Shown piece after piece: positions 1-10,220 of a stretch of DNA of 64,000 nt. Within the stretch, counting starts at the first letter, position 1. Each line of letters opens with the position of its first letter. The stretch spans positions 1-64,000 of the forward strand of contig JASANE010026881.1 of assembly GCA_030248225.1 (NCBI GenBank), read 5' to 3'. The position numbers and the translations under genes were made by a program. A model generated the notes under the pieces. That model ran no database searches. It had not been told where the DNA came from and was given only the letters and a program-made list of their open reading frames with translations. Source of the stretch: Trileptium ribeirensis. Taxonomy: Eukaryota > Nematoda > Enoplea > Enoplida > Thoracostomopsidae.

Positions 1-239
1 AAAAATGACACGTCGTACTTTACTCTGAGAAGGTCCCTTAATTCGCTAAGCAACGTTATCAAAAAACTAAAAAACTAATACACACTACATAACTCCAATC
101 ATAATCATTCCAAATTGAGTATAAAAACAAGTCAATAATTAGTAATCATAATATCGCTACATAGGCGCAACCGACAGTACCCTGTACTGTGATTAACAAT
201 GCACGCGCTTGCCGCGATAATAGTAATATATATGAAATA
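1..239. other. AT-rich sequence, nothing recognised
   Basis: No open frame of useful length, RNA gene or repeat is visible. The sequence runs directly into the C-poor tandem repeat that follows. Confidence 0.5.
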
Positions 240-962
240 TTATATAGAAATTAGGAAGAAAAAATTTAAATGGGAAATTTGAAAGGAGAAATAGGTGGTA
301 GAAAGTCGGTGTCTAGTTTAGAAAACTCTAAAGAGGGGGATTGTGAAACTTTAATATAGTAAAGGGGTTAGGCAGAGGAGGTAGTATTTAGATTTTTACG
401 AGTGGGAATTAAGTATTTAGAAAATAGGAGATAAAAATTTGAAAAATGTGAAAAGTTGAGGAAAAAATGAAAATTTTGGAAAATAGAAATTTATGGAAAA
501 TAAAGAAGGGGGAAAGGGGTGGGGTAGATATATGAATAGAGGTAGTAAGGGGAAAAGGATATCAAATTTTGGGGAATGGGGGTTGAGTTTTGAGGGAATG
601 GGGAATGTTTGAAAAATGGAGAAAAATGAGGAAAAAGTGAAATTTAGGAAAAGGAAATTTTATAGGAAAAGGTAAGAGGGGAAAGGGGAGGTTTATATAT
701 TTTAATAGATGGGGTGAGGGGAAGAAAATATTAAATTTTAGAGAGGTTTGGTTAGGTATTGGAGAAGGGAGGGTAGTTTGAATTTTAGTAGAAAAATAGG
801 AAAAAGGAGAAAAATGGATTTTGGGTAGAATTTTGGTTATGTGTAAAAGAAAAGGGTGGGTAAGGTATATATTGTAAGAAAAAGGGTGGAGAGAAAGAAA
901 AAGTGTGTTTTATATAATTTTATTTAAGAAATTTAGGTTTTGGGGAATGTAGGGTTATTTAG
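240..962. repeat. C-depleted tandem repeat, unit about 170 bp
   Basis: The + strand is built almost only of A, G and T. Between about 401 and 961 I count a single C, near 563. Similar blocks start near 437, 608 and 778, each opening with a variant of tttgaaaaatg, followed by an A/G-rich stretch, a G-run stretch and an atattaaatttt-like stretch. This gives a degenerate unit of about 170 bp. A more diverged unit containing a few Cs lies at about 270-436. No protein is encoded. It could be a satellite or minisatellite, or a sequence shaped by strand-biased C-to-T change. The sequence shows the bias but not its cause. Confidence 0.7.
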
Positions 963-1204
963 CGGAATTGTATAAATAAGTAATAATATATATTATTAAA
1001 GTTGGTTTTAATTAAGTTAGGAAATTACTTAGCTAGTTTATATTTTTATTTAATATATAGTACCTATATAATAGCATATATATAAGTTTACGTAGATATT
1101 ACGCTCATATGCCATGCCAAGGGCGACAGGGGATACCAGGGCGGCGTGGGGCGGCCTTTATGGAAAAGAAAAAGAAAAATTTTGTGGTGAAAAAGGCACC
1201 AGCC
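963..1204. other. Spacer before the LTR-like repeat
   Basis: AT-rich up to about 1090, then a short G+C-richer stretch. No feature is supported. Confidence 0.4.
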
Positions 1205-1800
1205 CCAACAATAACGTTAGCAACGTAACAGATAAAGTTAAATCCTAATCACCATTGCTGAAGTGTAACCCTTAAAAATAGCGTTGATAACTTAGGGCTA
1301 AGGAATAGGTCAAATACTCGTTAGCTTTAACTTAAGAACCAAAGTACTAGATAGGGATCATCGAGAGTACCGAGAAGTAGTGGCTAAAGTGCACAACGAA
1401 AGTGGAACGTCAGACTGTGCAATAGGAGGAGTCAGACTGTGCAATTGAATCCTGTGGCGCGAAAGCGTGAGCTAAAACAATCGCGTACGAAAGAATAGTA
1501 CGGTCATTTTGGTATCGAGAGCTTGAGTAACGGTATCGAAAATGTAGTGTGAAGTCTGCGTGGGCAAAAACACGTTACGGAAGCACGGTACCGATACTTT
1601 TTGTACGTAACTGAGCGTCGAGGATAGTACGCGAGCCTAATACGATTAGCAAATTAGTGCCGCGAGTGATCTATGCTATAACGGTGCCTTAATATCTTAT
1701 CGTTTTGTAATAAACATTCCATATCCATGTCTGTTGACCGACTTCCTGGAACTCGAGCACGTAGAGCCGAGCAAGGATCACGCCGCATCGCAAAATATAA
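1205..1800 (+). repeat. LTR-like direct repeat, copy 1
   Basis: About 600 bp repeats at 3427-4025 in the same orientation, about 2.2 kb apart. The copies share aacgtaacagataaagttaaa at the left, a block with two or three copies of gtcagactgtgca in the middle, and tgttgaccgact with gagccgagcaag at the right. Differences are scattered throughout, so the copies are old. Because copy 2 sits just upstream of the Gypsy-1 gag, I infer that both derive from its LTR. I see no clean TG...CA ends or target duplications. Confidence 0.5.
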
Positions 1801-3426
1801 TGCACTAGCCTCCCTCACGAAAAAGAAGAACGCGCGCCGTACCAAGTGTCCCACCGGCATACTACTGGCCACACCTCGAACCACACAATCCTTCGGTGGC
1901 GAATCCCGTCCCCTTTTAATTCCGATAGCTGACATAGGGAAAAATCACCTACCTACCGTATCCCAACAAAATAACCCAATATAACAGTTGTGGGTTTCCT
2001 AGGCTAGGTGGGGTCTAAACCCTTAAAATTGGGTTTTTCATTTTTTACATATTTAACGGTCCCTAAAATGTTCATCCTATGTAAGTTTTAATTTCTTAAA
2101 ATCCTATTTTAAGCTAACCTAGTTTGCATAAATTGCTTAGTGTCGGGGTCCTATAGGCTAGGGAGTCCAAAATCCTTTTAATTCGGGATTTTTCATATTT
2201 TCGTTTATTTCATGGTCCCTGACACTTACTTTGAGATTTTATCTCTTAAAATTTTAATTTTCTTAACTTCCTACCTTAGGCTAATTTGCATATTTACTAC
2301 TATTTGGTTGTTTTAGCTATCTAACGTTAAGTTTTGTTTTTGTATTGTAGTCAGGTGTGAGGTTGTAAGCGGAAGCTTTGGCGCGGAAGAGTGTGACGGT
2401 ACGGAAGAGGAAACGGGGCCGAGTCGTCTCATTATAGTGTATCGGCAATAGTTATTGTTGTTTGGCTTGAGGTTACCTAGCTAGTATAGCTAGTAGGATT
2501 GCGCCAGTTTTACTGCTGTGTTGGTTTTACTATGGATTTTGGTTTTTACCTTAAAGAGAGTCTTGGTAATTTTGCCGGCTAAATCTGAAGAACGCAAAAC
2601 ATTGCGTGTTATTACTTGGTGTAGCTATCATACTGGAAAGGTGCCTATTCTCGGCCTTTAGCCTAGTGGTTCAGCAAGTTATATTGCAGAGGCGCCTACA
2701 CTCGGGTCTCTTGTTACAGTGTACGTGGCTTGTTACTTAATTACATCTGGCGCGCGAAGACGGCGCGAAATCTGAGACGGTTTAGCGAGAGAGCGTTGTG
2801 AAGCGAGTTACTAACTAGATTCATAAGAAGTGACGAAGGACTAGAAGGTTCTAACTCAGTTTACAGTGTCTGGTACTAGGAACAGCTGCACAAATAGGTA
2901 TTTTTAATCCGTTATTATATTATTTTAGTAATACTACCTTTCCTTATAAAATATCATAAGTGGCGATAATTGTAGTAGCAGCGGTAGTAAAGTATAAACG
3001 TACTAAGCTTAGTAATATTTTAAAATTTTCGGCCCTCTTTGTATCGAGTGAGTGGTAACCAGGGTGAGAGTGCAGGTGGGACTTGAAAATATTAGTAGTG
3101 TAACAAACTGCGGCGTCTGGCAGCTTTCCGGAGTCGTCTGCGTGGAAGCATTATTATTGAGAATACCGGGTGAATAAGGGGACTAGTTATAACGACCCAA
3201 AACCTGAGCGCCGTACCTAAAATCAGTATTATCATCCGTCCTGGGACATACATTGAGCGAAATTCAACTGCATATAAGTCGACCGCTACTGTACAGTTTT
3301 AATAACGTGGTCTGGCAGCCTTCCATTGTCGGCCTGTGTAATATAACTGGCATTAATAGCGTAAATCTAATGCCTAGGTTATCGCATGGTGCACTCGCCT
3401 GCCGGGAGTGTATTGTGTTAAAACCA
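1801..3426. other. Spacer between the two LTR-like repeats
   Basis: AT-rich from about 1980 to 2340, then more mixed sequence to 3426. It could be a retroelement leader or another insertion. No coding frame, tRNA or known repeat end is visible. Confidence 0.35.
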
Positions 3427-4025
3427 TAACGTTGGTAACGTAACAGATAAAGTTAAAGCCCAAACCACTATCGCTCAAGTGTAACCCTTAAACAATAGCT
3501 TTGATAATTTAGGGGTAAAGACTAGGGCAAACACTCGGTAACTCTAACTTAACCTAAGAACTAAAGCACTAGATAGGGATCGCCGAGAGTACCGAAAAGT
3601 AGTGGCCAAAGTGCACAACGAAAGTGGAACGTAAGACTGTGCAGTATTTTGGTGTCAGAATGTGCAAAAATAGAGTCAGACTGTGCAAGAAATCTGGTGG
3701 TGTATAAGCGAGAGCTGAAAATAATCGCGTACTAAAAAGTACCATCATCTTGGTTACGAGCGCTTAAGTAACGGTATAGAAAGAGTAGCGTGAAGTCTGC
3801 GTGAGCTAAAATACAGTACGAAAGAACCGTACCGAGGCTTTTTGAACTGAGCACCGAGAAGAATACGTATTCGGATACGGTTATCAAAATTAGTGCCAAA
3901 AGCGATACACGGTGTAACAGTGCCTAATATTCTATCATTCGTAATAAACATTTTATATCCGTGTCTGTTGACCGACTATCTGAAACTCGAGCACGTAGAG
4001 CCGAGCAAGATCACGCTGCAACGCT
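3427..4025 (+). repeat. LTR-like direct repeat, copy 2, upstream of gag
   Basis: Homologous to 1205-1800 along its length. It contains three gtcaga(a/c)tgtgca-type motifs, near 3632, 3652 and 3676, where copy 1 has two. It ends about 150 bp before the first gag-like frame at 4174, which suits a 5' LTR plus leader. I could not identify a primer-binding site after it. No third copy is found downstream of 16.4 kb, so the 3' LTR seems lost or lies elsewhere. Confidence 0.5.
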
Positions 4026-4168
4026 CAGTATTTTTTCGAAAACCTAAAAAGCAACCCCCGCTAACCATAAATAAAGCAGAAGCCAAAATAAGGATTAGTT
4101 ATATTGTAGTAGCAACTAGTAGTCCACATAACCAGGACCTTTACATAAGTCTGTGTAAATTCTAAATT

Positions 4169-6775
4169 ATGAAATGCCACTTCAGAGGACACCTCCTAGC
4201 ACAGCAGCTCCGAAAGAACCGCCGAATCGCAAGACAAACGAAGTATACAACAAATTTACACCGAGACGTTTCAAGAAGAACCAAGCGACGACCGACTATT
4301 CGCAACAACACAAGATCGCGAAAAAGAACTGCGAGAAGCAATATAAAAATCGCAACAACAAAAAGAAAAGCAACTGCAATTCATAAAGAAATATGCAACT
4401 CTAACCAAAGAATTGCAACAACTATACCAAAGTTACAATCAAGACGAACCAGAAATTTCACTAGCGCAACCAAGGAAAGAATCGTAAAGCACCGACGAAG
4501 ATAAAGGAATCGAAATACGAAGGTTTTTTTAAACGAGATCAAGCGAAAATGGTGCCGAACAACAAGAAAGATCCGGAGCAAATACATCCGACAAGATCAC
4601 GGTCAACGACCAAGAAATCGGTGCAAAAAGAAGCACAGTCGAGATTTACGGGCAACAACAATCAAATACAAATGCAAGCCGATCACGACTCGAAATAAAC
4701 GGTGAGCAATTCGAAGCAAATCAAAACCTAATCGGTGCTAGTCGAACGCAATTTTAGACAAATCGAAATCTATTCGACGAAAATTACGATCATTTCAGTG
4801 CAATCACAGGACGATTCGGTGCAAAACCAGGACGACACAGTGGAAATCAAGGCCGAATAGAAACAAGTGACAATCAATTCGGTGCAAAGAAAAGCGCATT
4901 CGGTGCAATTCAAACGCGATTCAATATGAACCGAGGTCAAACCGAAGCAAACTACCAACAGACCGTTGCAAGTAAAGAACCAACCGGTGCTGACCAAAAT
5001 CGATACAACGTAAACGACAACCAAGCTGATACAGACTACAACCAATTCGGTGCAATTCAAACGCAATCGAATACAAACCTAGAACAACTCGGTGCCAATT
5101 GCAACGAAATCAGTGCAACCCAATACCGATTGTACATGAACCAACTCCTACAGAACACGAATCAAGACCAAATCGATACGAATCATGAACAACGCGGTGC
5201 AAATGAAACGCAATACGGTGCAACTCAAGATCGAACCGGCGCAAATAAAGAACGAACCGATGCAAGTCAAACGATGAACACATGGAACCAACCACAAGTT
5301 CCAAGCGTGACAACAAACTGCGGTGCAAATCAAAGCACAAATGGGTGCAATCGAATGCAAACACCGTACGTGACGACGAACCGTGGGGCGTTTCAAACCA
5401 TGAGCACATGGAACCAACTGCAACCAATAGCAACAGGTGCAGTACAAAGCGATGTATACGGATGTTACGGTGCAATACCCATGATACCGCAGTATAATCA
5501 AATTCCACTCGCGGTAAGCAACTCGATGATTAATCCCGGAACACCTTTGGCAACACCAACACCTTATGTACGTATGCGAGTACCATCAACCACAACAAAC
5601 AATAACAACGAGCCAAACCATGAATCAAGTACAAGAAATACAACGGAACAACGACTTGATGACGAAAATGATTGAAGCATTGGTCAAGGTGGCAAACAAA
5701 GAAACACCGCAAGTACCGAATACAACACAACAATCAATCGTTCAAGCGATCATGGTCAAGATGGAGGACGAAGTTCAAAATCTACAACCATACAATAGCG
5801 AGTCAAGTTTCGAGAAATTTCGAAAAGAACTTGAGAAAGCGTTGGCTCAAGACGCAATAGATGACGAACAAGAGAAGTTGCGAGTCTTGAAGGCGAAAAT
5901 GCGTGGAAAGGCAGAATACTTGGAAGTACTGACACTCGAAAACGCTAAAAACTCAGTAACTATAACGAATTGGTCAAGAAATTCAAGGAAAGATTTGACG
6001 TGCCGAAGACGTTAACAATCCACGTGTGCTCAAGCTACAAAGTCTACGGCGAACTGGAACAGCCAAAGACTTTGTTGATGGCCTACAGGTATTTGCAGCA
6101 AGAAATCTGACTGCGAAGGGCATACCTGAACCAATTGTTGAAGAAGTCCTCAAGTCCGCGTTGATCACCGGATTTAAAGAACGAAACCCGAAACCGACTA
6201 TGCGTGACAAAGGAAGAAACCTATGCAACATTGACAGAGAAAGCCGAAGCGGTGGAGAACCTCGATCAATAAATGACTCAAGGATTTGAAAGTACAGTCG
6301 ACCAGACCAAGATATCGGGAGATCCAATCCAATCGACCGGGTCAACCGAACGGCAACCAAACGAGACCAAGCATGAGTCAAGGGATAGGGCGACTCAGAA
6401 TACAAAGACCACAAATGTAACGGCGACAGCAGCGGTGGAACAATCAACCGATACAACCACGATAACTACAACAGCAACAAGTTGGACAACCATAGGTAAC
6501 GCCGATACCGATGATACAATACCAACCCTGATGAATTACCAACAACCAATGCAACCGTACTACGGATAAGCGGGAATGCAACAACCGATGGTGCAAACGA
6601 TGCAACGCATGCAAGTACCGCAACAATCGATGCAACCACAAATGAATTGGCAACAACAAAGAATGCCAATAACGGTGCCAAATCAACAGCAACAGAACCG
6701 ACAAACACTGACGAATCAAGCGCCACCAAGGTGTAACAATTGGAAGATTGGGCCATAGAACGGCACGATGTACCC
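4169..6775 (+). pseudogene. gag: Gypsy-1 gag (structural polyprotein), broken
   Basis: Several frames together give a Gag-like protein. At 4300-4480 there is a charged, Q-rich coiled-coil stretch (KKYATLTKELQQLYQ). At 4780-5530 lies a long Q/N-rich region in which QxGA peptides recur (see the separate repeat entry). At 5770-6110 is a capsid-like part: YNSESSFEKFRKELEKAL, then after a frame change YNELVKKFKERFDVP, which resembles the retrotransposon gag domain. At 6731-6772 is a nucleic-acid-binding zinc-knuckle remnant (C-N-N-W ... G-H-R-T-A-R-C) with Trp at the second Cys position and a one-base frame slip. In the family, Gag packages element RNA into particles. This copy cannot be translated as one protein. 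Confidence 0.7.
4780..5540 (+). repeat. Degenerate peptide-coding repeat (QxGA units) in gag
   Basis: The DNA motif ttcggtgcaa and its variants (cagtgcaa, cggtgcca, cggcgcaa) recurs many times at irregular short spacing, often followed by a tcaaacgc-type sequence. In the longest frame (4926-5675) this yields units such as QFGAIQTQ, QLGANCNE, QRGANETQ and QYGATQDR. The encoded stretch is rich in Gln and Asn and predicted to be disordered. Most copies keep the same frame, which suggests the repeat grew as coding sequence. Confidence 0.65.
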
Positions 6776-7020
6776 TAGCAAACGCAGGGCAAAGTACAAA
6801 AGAAACCCGAATGAGAAATCAACAACAGAATCAAAGCCGATATCGTATACTGTCAAGTCGACCGAATCAATCAAACGAGACGATGAAAATCGACCATCAA
6901 AAGCAAGTGGAATAGAAATAAAAGAGAATACTCAAAAGGAATTCGAGAAAATAGAAGATATATCCGTAGACGAAAAGAAAGAAATGTTTATGGAAGTGAT
7001 CAATCGGAACAACACGACCT

Positions 7021-7416
7021 GTGAAGAGACCCGCCGGTCCTATCAAGGTATATACTACATTAGAGCGTACTCTGGAAGGAAACAAGAAGCTTCGAGGCTT
7101 GCTCGATACGGAATCGCAAATAACGATCATTAGTGAAGAACAATACGAAAGACATTTCAAGGATCTACCACTCCAAGAAACCGCACTATGCGCAGATGGA
7201 TTCAATTTGGATCTAACAGAAAAAGCGGCAGGATACCTTTTCGTACAAGTCCACCTCGAAAAAAGTACGGAAGATACGGTTCATTGTAATCAGGAACTTT
7301 CCGAAAGTCGCGATATATGGACACGATTTCTTGGCAGCGTTCGAATTAGTGATCGATTATCAAGAACTACTAATCAAGATGAAGGGCCAATCGATACCAC
7401 ATTGTTGGAGAACTGA
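7021..7416 (+). pseudogene. Gypsy-1 aspartic protease domain (retropepsin-like)
   Basis: A frame across 7021-7416 contains GLLDTESQITIISEEQYERH. This has the spacing of a retropepsin active-site loop (L-L-D-T-x-S-Q). The family has D-T-G/A where this copy reads D-T-E, so the catalytic loop looks damaged. The domain lies between gag and reverse transcriptase, where the protease belongs. In an intact element it would cut the Gag-Pol polyprotein inside the particle. Downstream frames 7331-7552 and 7468-7983 (Lys/Glu-rich) continue the polyprotein in other frames. Confidence 0.7.
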
Positions 7417-7992
7417 GGAAATGGGATCGATCAGCCAAGAAGATGACCATCAGATTAAAATCGACAAGTGTTCATACAGACAGGTGATCCCACAATGGTC
7501 AGCGAAATTTATCGAAGTGAAAATCGCGGAAGGAAAAAAGGTGATACGGTAGTGGTGGAACCCTTGTTGAAGACCAACAATGGATTGGCAATACCGAATA
7601 GTATCGCCAAAGTGGAAGAAGGCAACATTATGATACCGGTGTGCCACCTAAACACAGTTGAAATGGAAATAATCGAAGATCAACCGCTAGTACGAAAGGT
7701 CGAGGAAACGATCGTAAAAACGGCAGTTAATGAAGAGAAAGCACAAAGAGCGATCGATCGAATCAAGCAAAAAGAAGCAAAGAATCAAATAAGAAAGAAA
7801 GAAAGAAAAAGAATCGGAATGGATTGTGGTCGGAAAAAGAGGAAAGCCTATAATGGAATCATGGACTGGCGAAATCCAAACAAAGAATCAGCAAACGATA
7901 TCACTTGTGGATACGTAAGTGCAAGCAAGAAAGAAAAACGACGGTTCAACATCGAGCAATTCCAAGAACAAGTAATACGCTAAACGGAGCAC

Positions 7993-9450
7993 ATGAACTT
8001 TATCGAACATCCTGCCGAAATCGATCTAGGGAAAGCCGTCACCGATGAAGAAGGAAAGGCGTACTTGGCAACCGTACTTTACAACTACCAAGACGTCTTT
8101 TCAAAATCGGATTTCGACATCGGGATCAACACGCAAGTGGAACATTACATCCAAACCAGGGTTGAGAAACCGGTGAACAACCAATGCGATGCCTACTGTA
8201 TGTGGATCGGAACCAAGCGAGCAAGCAAATCCAAGAGATGTTGGACCAAGGAGTGATCAGAAGATCCCACAGTCCGTGGGCGTCACCCAAGAAAGATGGA
8301 TGGAAAAGATTATGTGCCGACTACAGAATGCTCAACTCGATCACAAAACGGGACAGTTTTCTGTTACCACGAATTGATGAAATGTTGGACGCGTTACGCG
8401 GAGCGAAGTATTTTTCAACCTTGGATCTCAAGTCAGGATACTGGTAAGTCCCGGTGAATGAACAAGATAAAGAAAAGACCGCGTTCATCTGCCACGACGG
8501 TATATTCGAGTTCAACGTCATGCCGTTCGAATTGACGAATGCCCCTGCAACATTCCAAAGAATCATGCAGCTGATCCTAGCGGGCGTCCTGTTGGAATCG
8601 TGCCTATGCTACCTTGATGACATCATATTACTGGGACGATTTGTAGGACATCAGCCATATACTACAGCGTCTTCGGGAAGCAAACCTGAAAGCAAAAGGA
8701 TCAAAATGCGAATTTTTGAAAGAAGAAATAATTCCGTTCCTGCGACACATTGTTTCGAACAAAGGAATTTCAACGGACCCTGAAAAGATCGAGAAGATAC
8801 AGAACTTTTCGTAACCGAAGACGGTAACGCAACTCAAGCGCTTCCTCGGGTTAACCGGATACTATAGACAATTCGTACCCGATTATGGAACAATAGCAGC
8901 ACCGTTGTACGACATCACTAATAAACGATCAAGAATGGTAAAGTTCAGTCAACTGTGGCCGCAGGATACCCAACAAGCTTTCAATACCCTGAAAACCAAA
9001 ATGACAAGACCTCCAGTATTGGGATACCGGGATACGCACAGGCCATTCATCCTATACACCGACGTAAGCAAGCATGGTATCGGATACATTTTATCCCAAG
9101 TAGATGAATCGAAAAACGAACATGTGAACCACTATGGTAGCAACAAGTAGAAGAAACCCGGTACTCGATTACGGAATATGAATGCCTGGCAGCAATCCGT
9201 GCGGTTCAACACTTCCGGCCGTACTTATTGGGAAACCATACAACGATCATTACGGATCATGCACTTTGGTCCAGATCCTCAATAAGAAACGACCGTTAGA
9301 ACAAATGATCGTACGATTGGTGCGAATGGCGAACAAGATTCTCGAGTACGAGTATACAATCGCATACAAACCGGGACGATATCATCCGAGTGCGGATTGC
9401 ATGTCAAGACCACCTGTAGTCCCTGGAACTGAAAATCTGGAATCGGAAGG
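7993..9450 (+). pseudogene. pol: Gypsy-1 reverse transcriptase and RNase H, broken
   Basis: The reverse transcriptase starts near 7993 (YNYQDVFSKSDFDIG). It continues in a second frame with HSPWASPKKDGWKRLCADYR and YFSTLDLKSGYW, a stop, then MPFELTNAPATFQRIM and the catalytic YLDD box at 8610-8621. After another frame change comes the connection region (RFLGLTGYYRQF-like, about 8840-8880). RNase H follows with PFILYTDVSKHGIGYILSQ near 9045 and a C-terminal YKPGRYHPSADCMSRPP near 9365. Order and motifs are typical of Ty3/Gypsy Pol, which copies element RNA to DNA. At least four stops or frame shifts make it a pseudogene. Confidence 0.85.
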
Positions 9451-10195
9451 ATACGAAATCACTTATCGATACAAACCGCTAACGACCAAAAGAACATGCG
9501 GGAATCTAAGAACAAGCGATTCAAATAAGAACCAAACAAGCCAATAGAAAGAACCAAAAACAAAAAGAACTCAAAGAAGACCAACGAAAAGGAAACCAAA
9601 CAACCAATAAGTACCCGATAGCTGCAGTGGACCAAGAAGAATCTGATTCGGATGAATCTCTGATATTCGAAACAGAGGTACAAGTACAACCAAAACAAGG
9701 AGGGGATAGTCAGTGGTCCGACATCGAAAGCCAAAACGAAACGGGAACAGGTAAAGAACTAGTAACTGGCGGAGGACGGAAGAAACAATGACAGAAAGGT
9801 CCGCAAGACTCAAACCAAAAAAAGGGTCACAGAAAGAACGGATCCAAGAAATTAAGTGAACAACAAAAGACCTCATCAACGAAGAACGCAATAACACTAA
9901 GCGACCATAGCGAAGAAAATAACCAACCGATGATGGAAGAAACCTCAGAAGAAGAAGACAGTATACTTAAACTCTTTGATGGCGAAAAACAAATCGAACA
10001 ACCAATATCACAACATCAAAAGCGATCAAAAAGAAAAGTTCGTATGGTACCATTGCTAGAAACGGACCAAAGATTGGAACCAAACGAACGACAGGAGGAA
10101 AGATTGGAATCGCAGGAAGAATTGGACCAACCAGACGCACCTGAAGAACCCGAAATAAATGAGGCTGAGATGTACTCACAATACTTCAGATAGGA
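9450..10195 (+). pseudogene. Gypsy-1 charged linker between RNase H and integrase
   Basis: This is coding-like sequence of roughly 250 codons, very rich in Glu, Gln, Lys and Asp. One open piece (9930-10193) reads EETSEEEDSILKLFDGEK and later EAEMYSQYFR. No domain is recognised. Most Gypsy polyproteins have a much shorter tether between RNase H and the integrase zinc domain, so the length is unusual. It may be disordered. Confidence 0.5.
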
Positions 10196-10220
10196 ACCAC
10201 CATGGACACCAGAAGAACTG

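Noticed and set aside
1654..1984. Overlapping ORFs on both strands (93 and 85 codons)
   Set aside because: They lie across the edge of an LTR-like repeat, differ between the two copies, and resemble no family.
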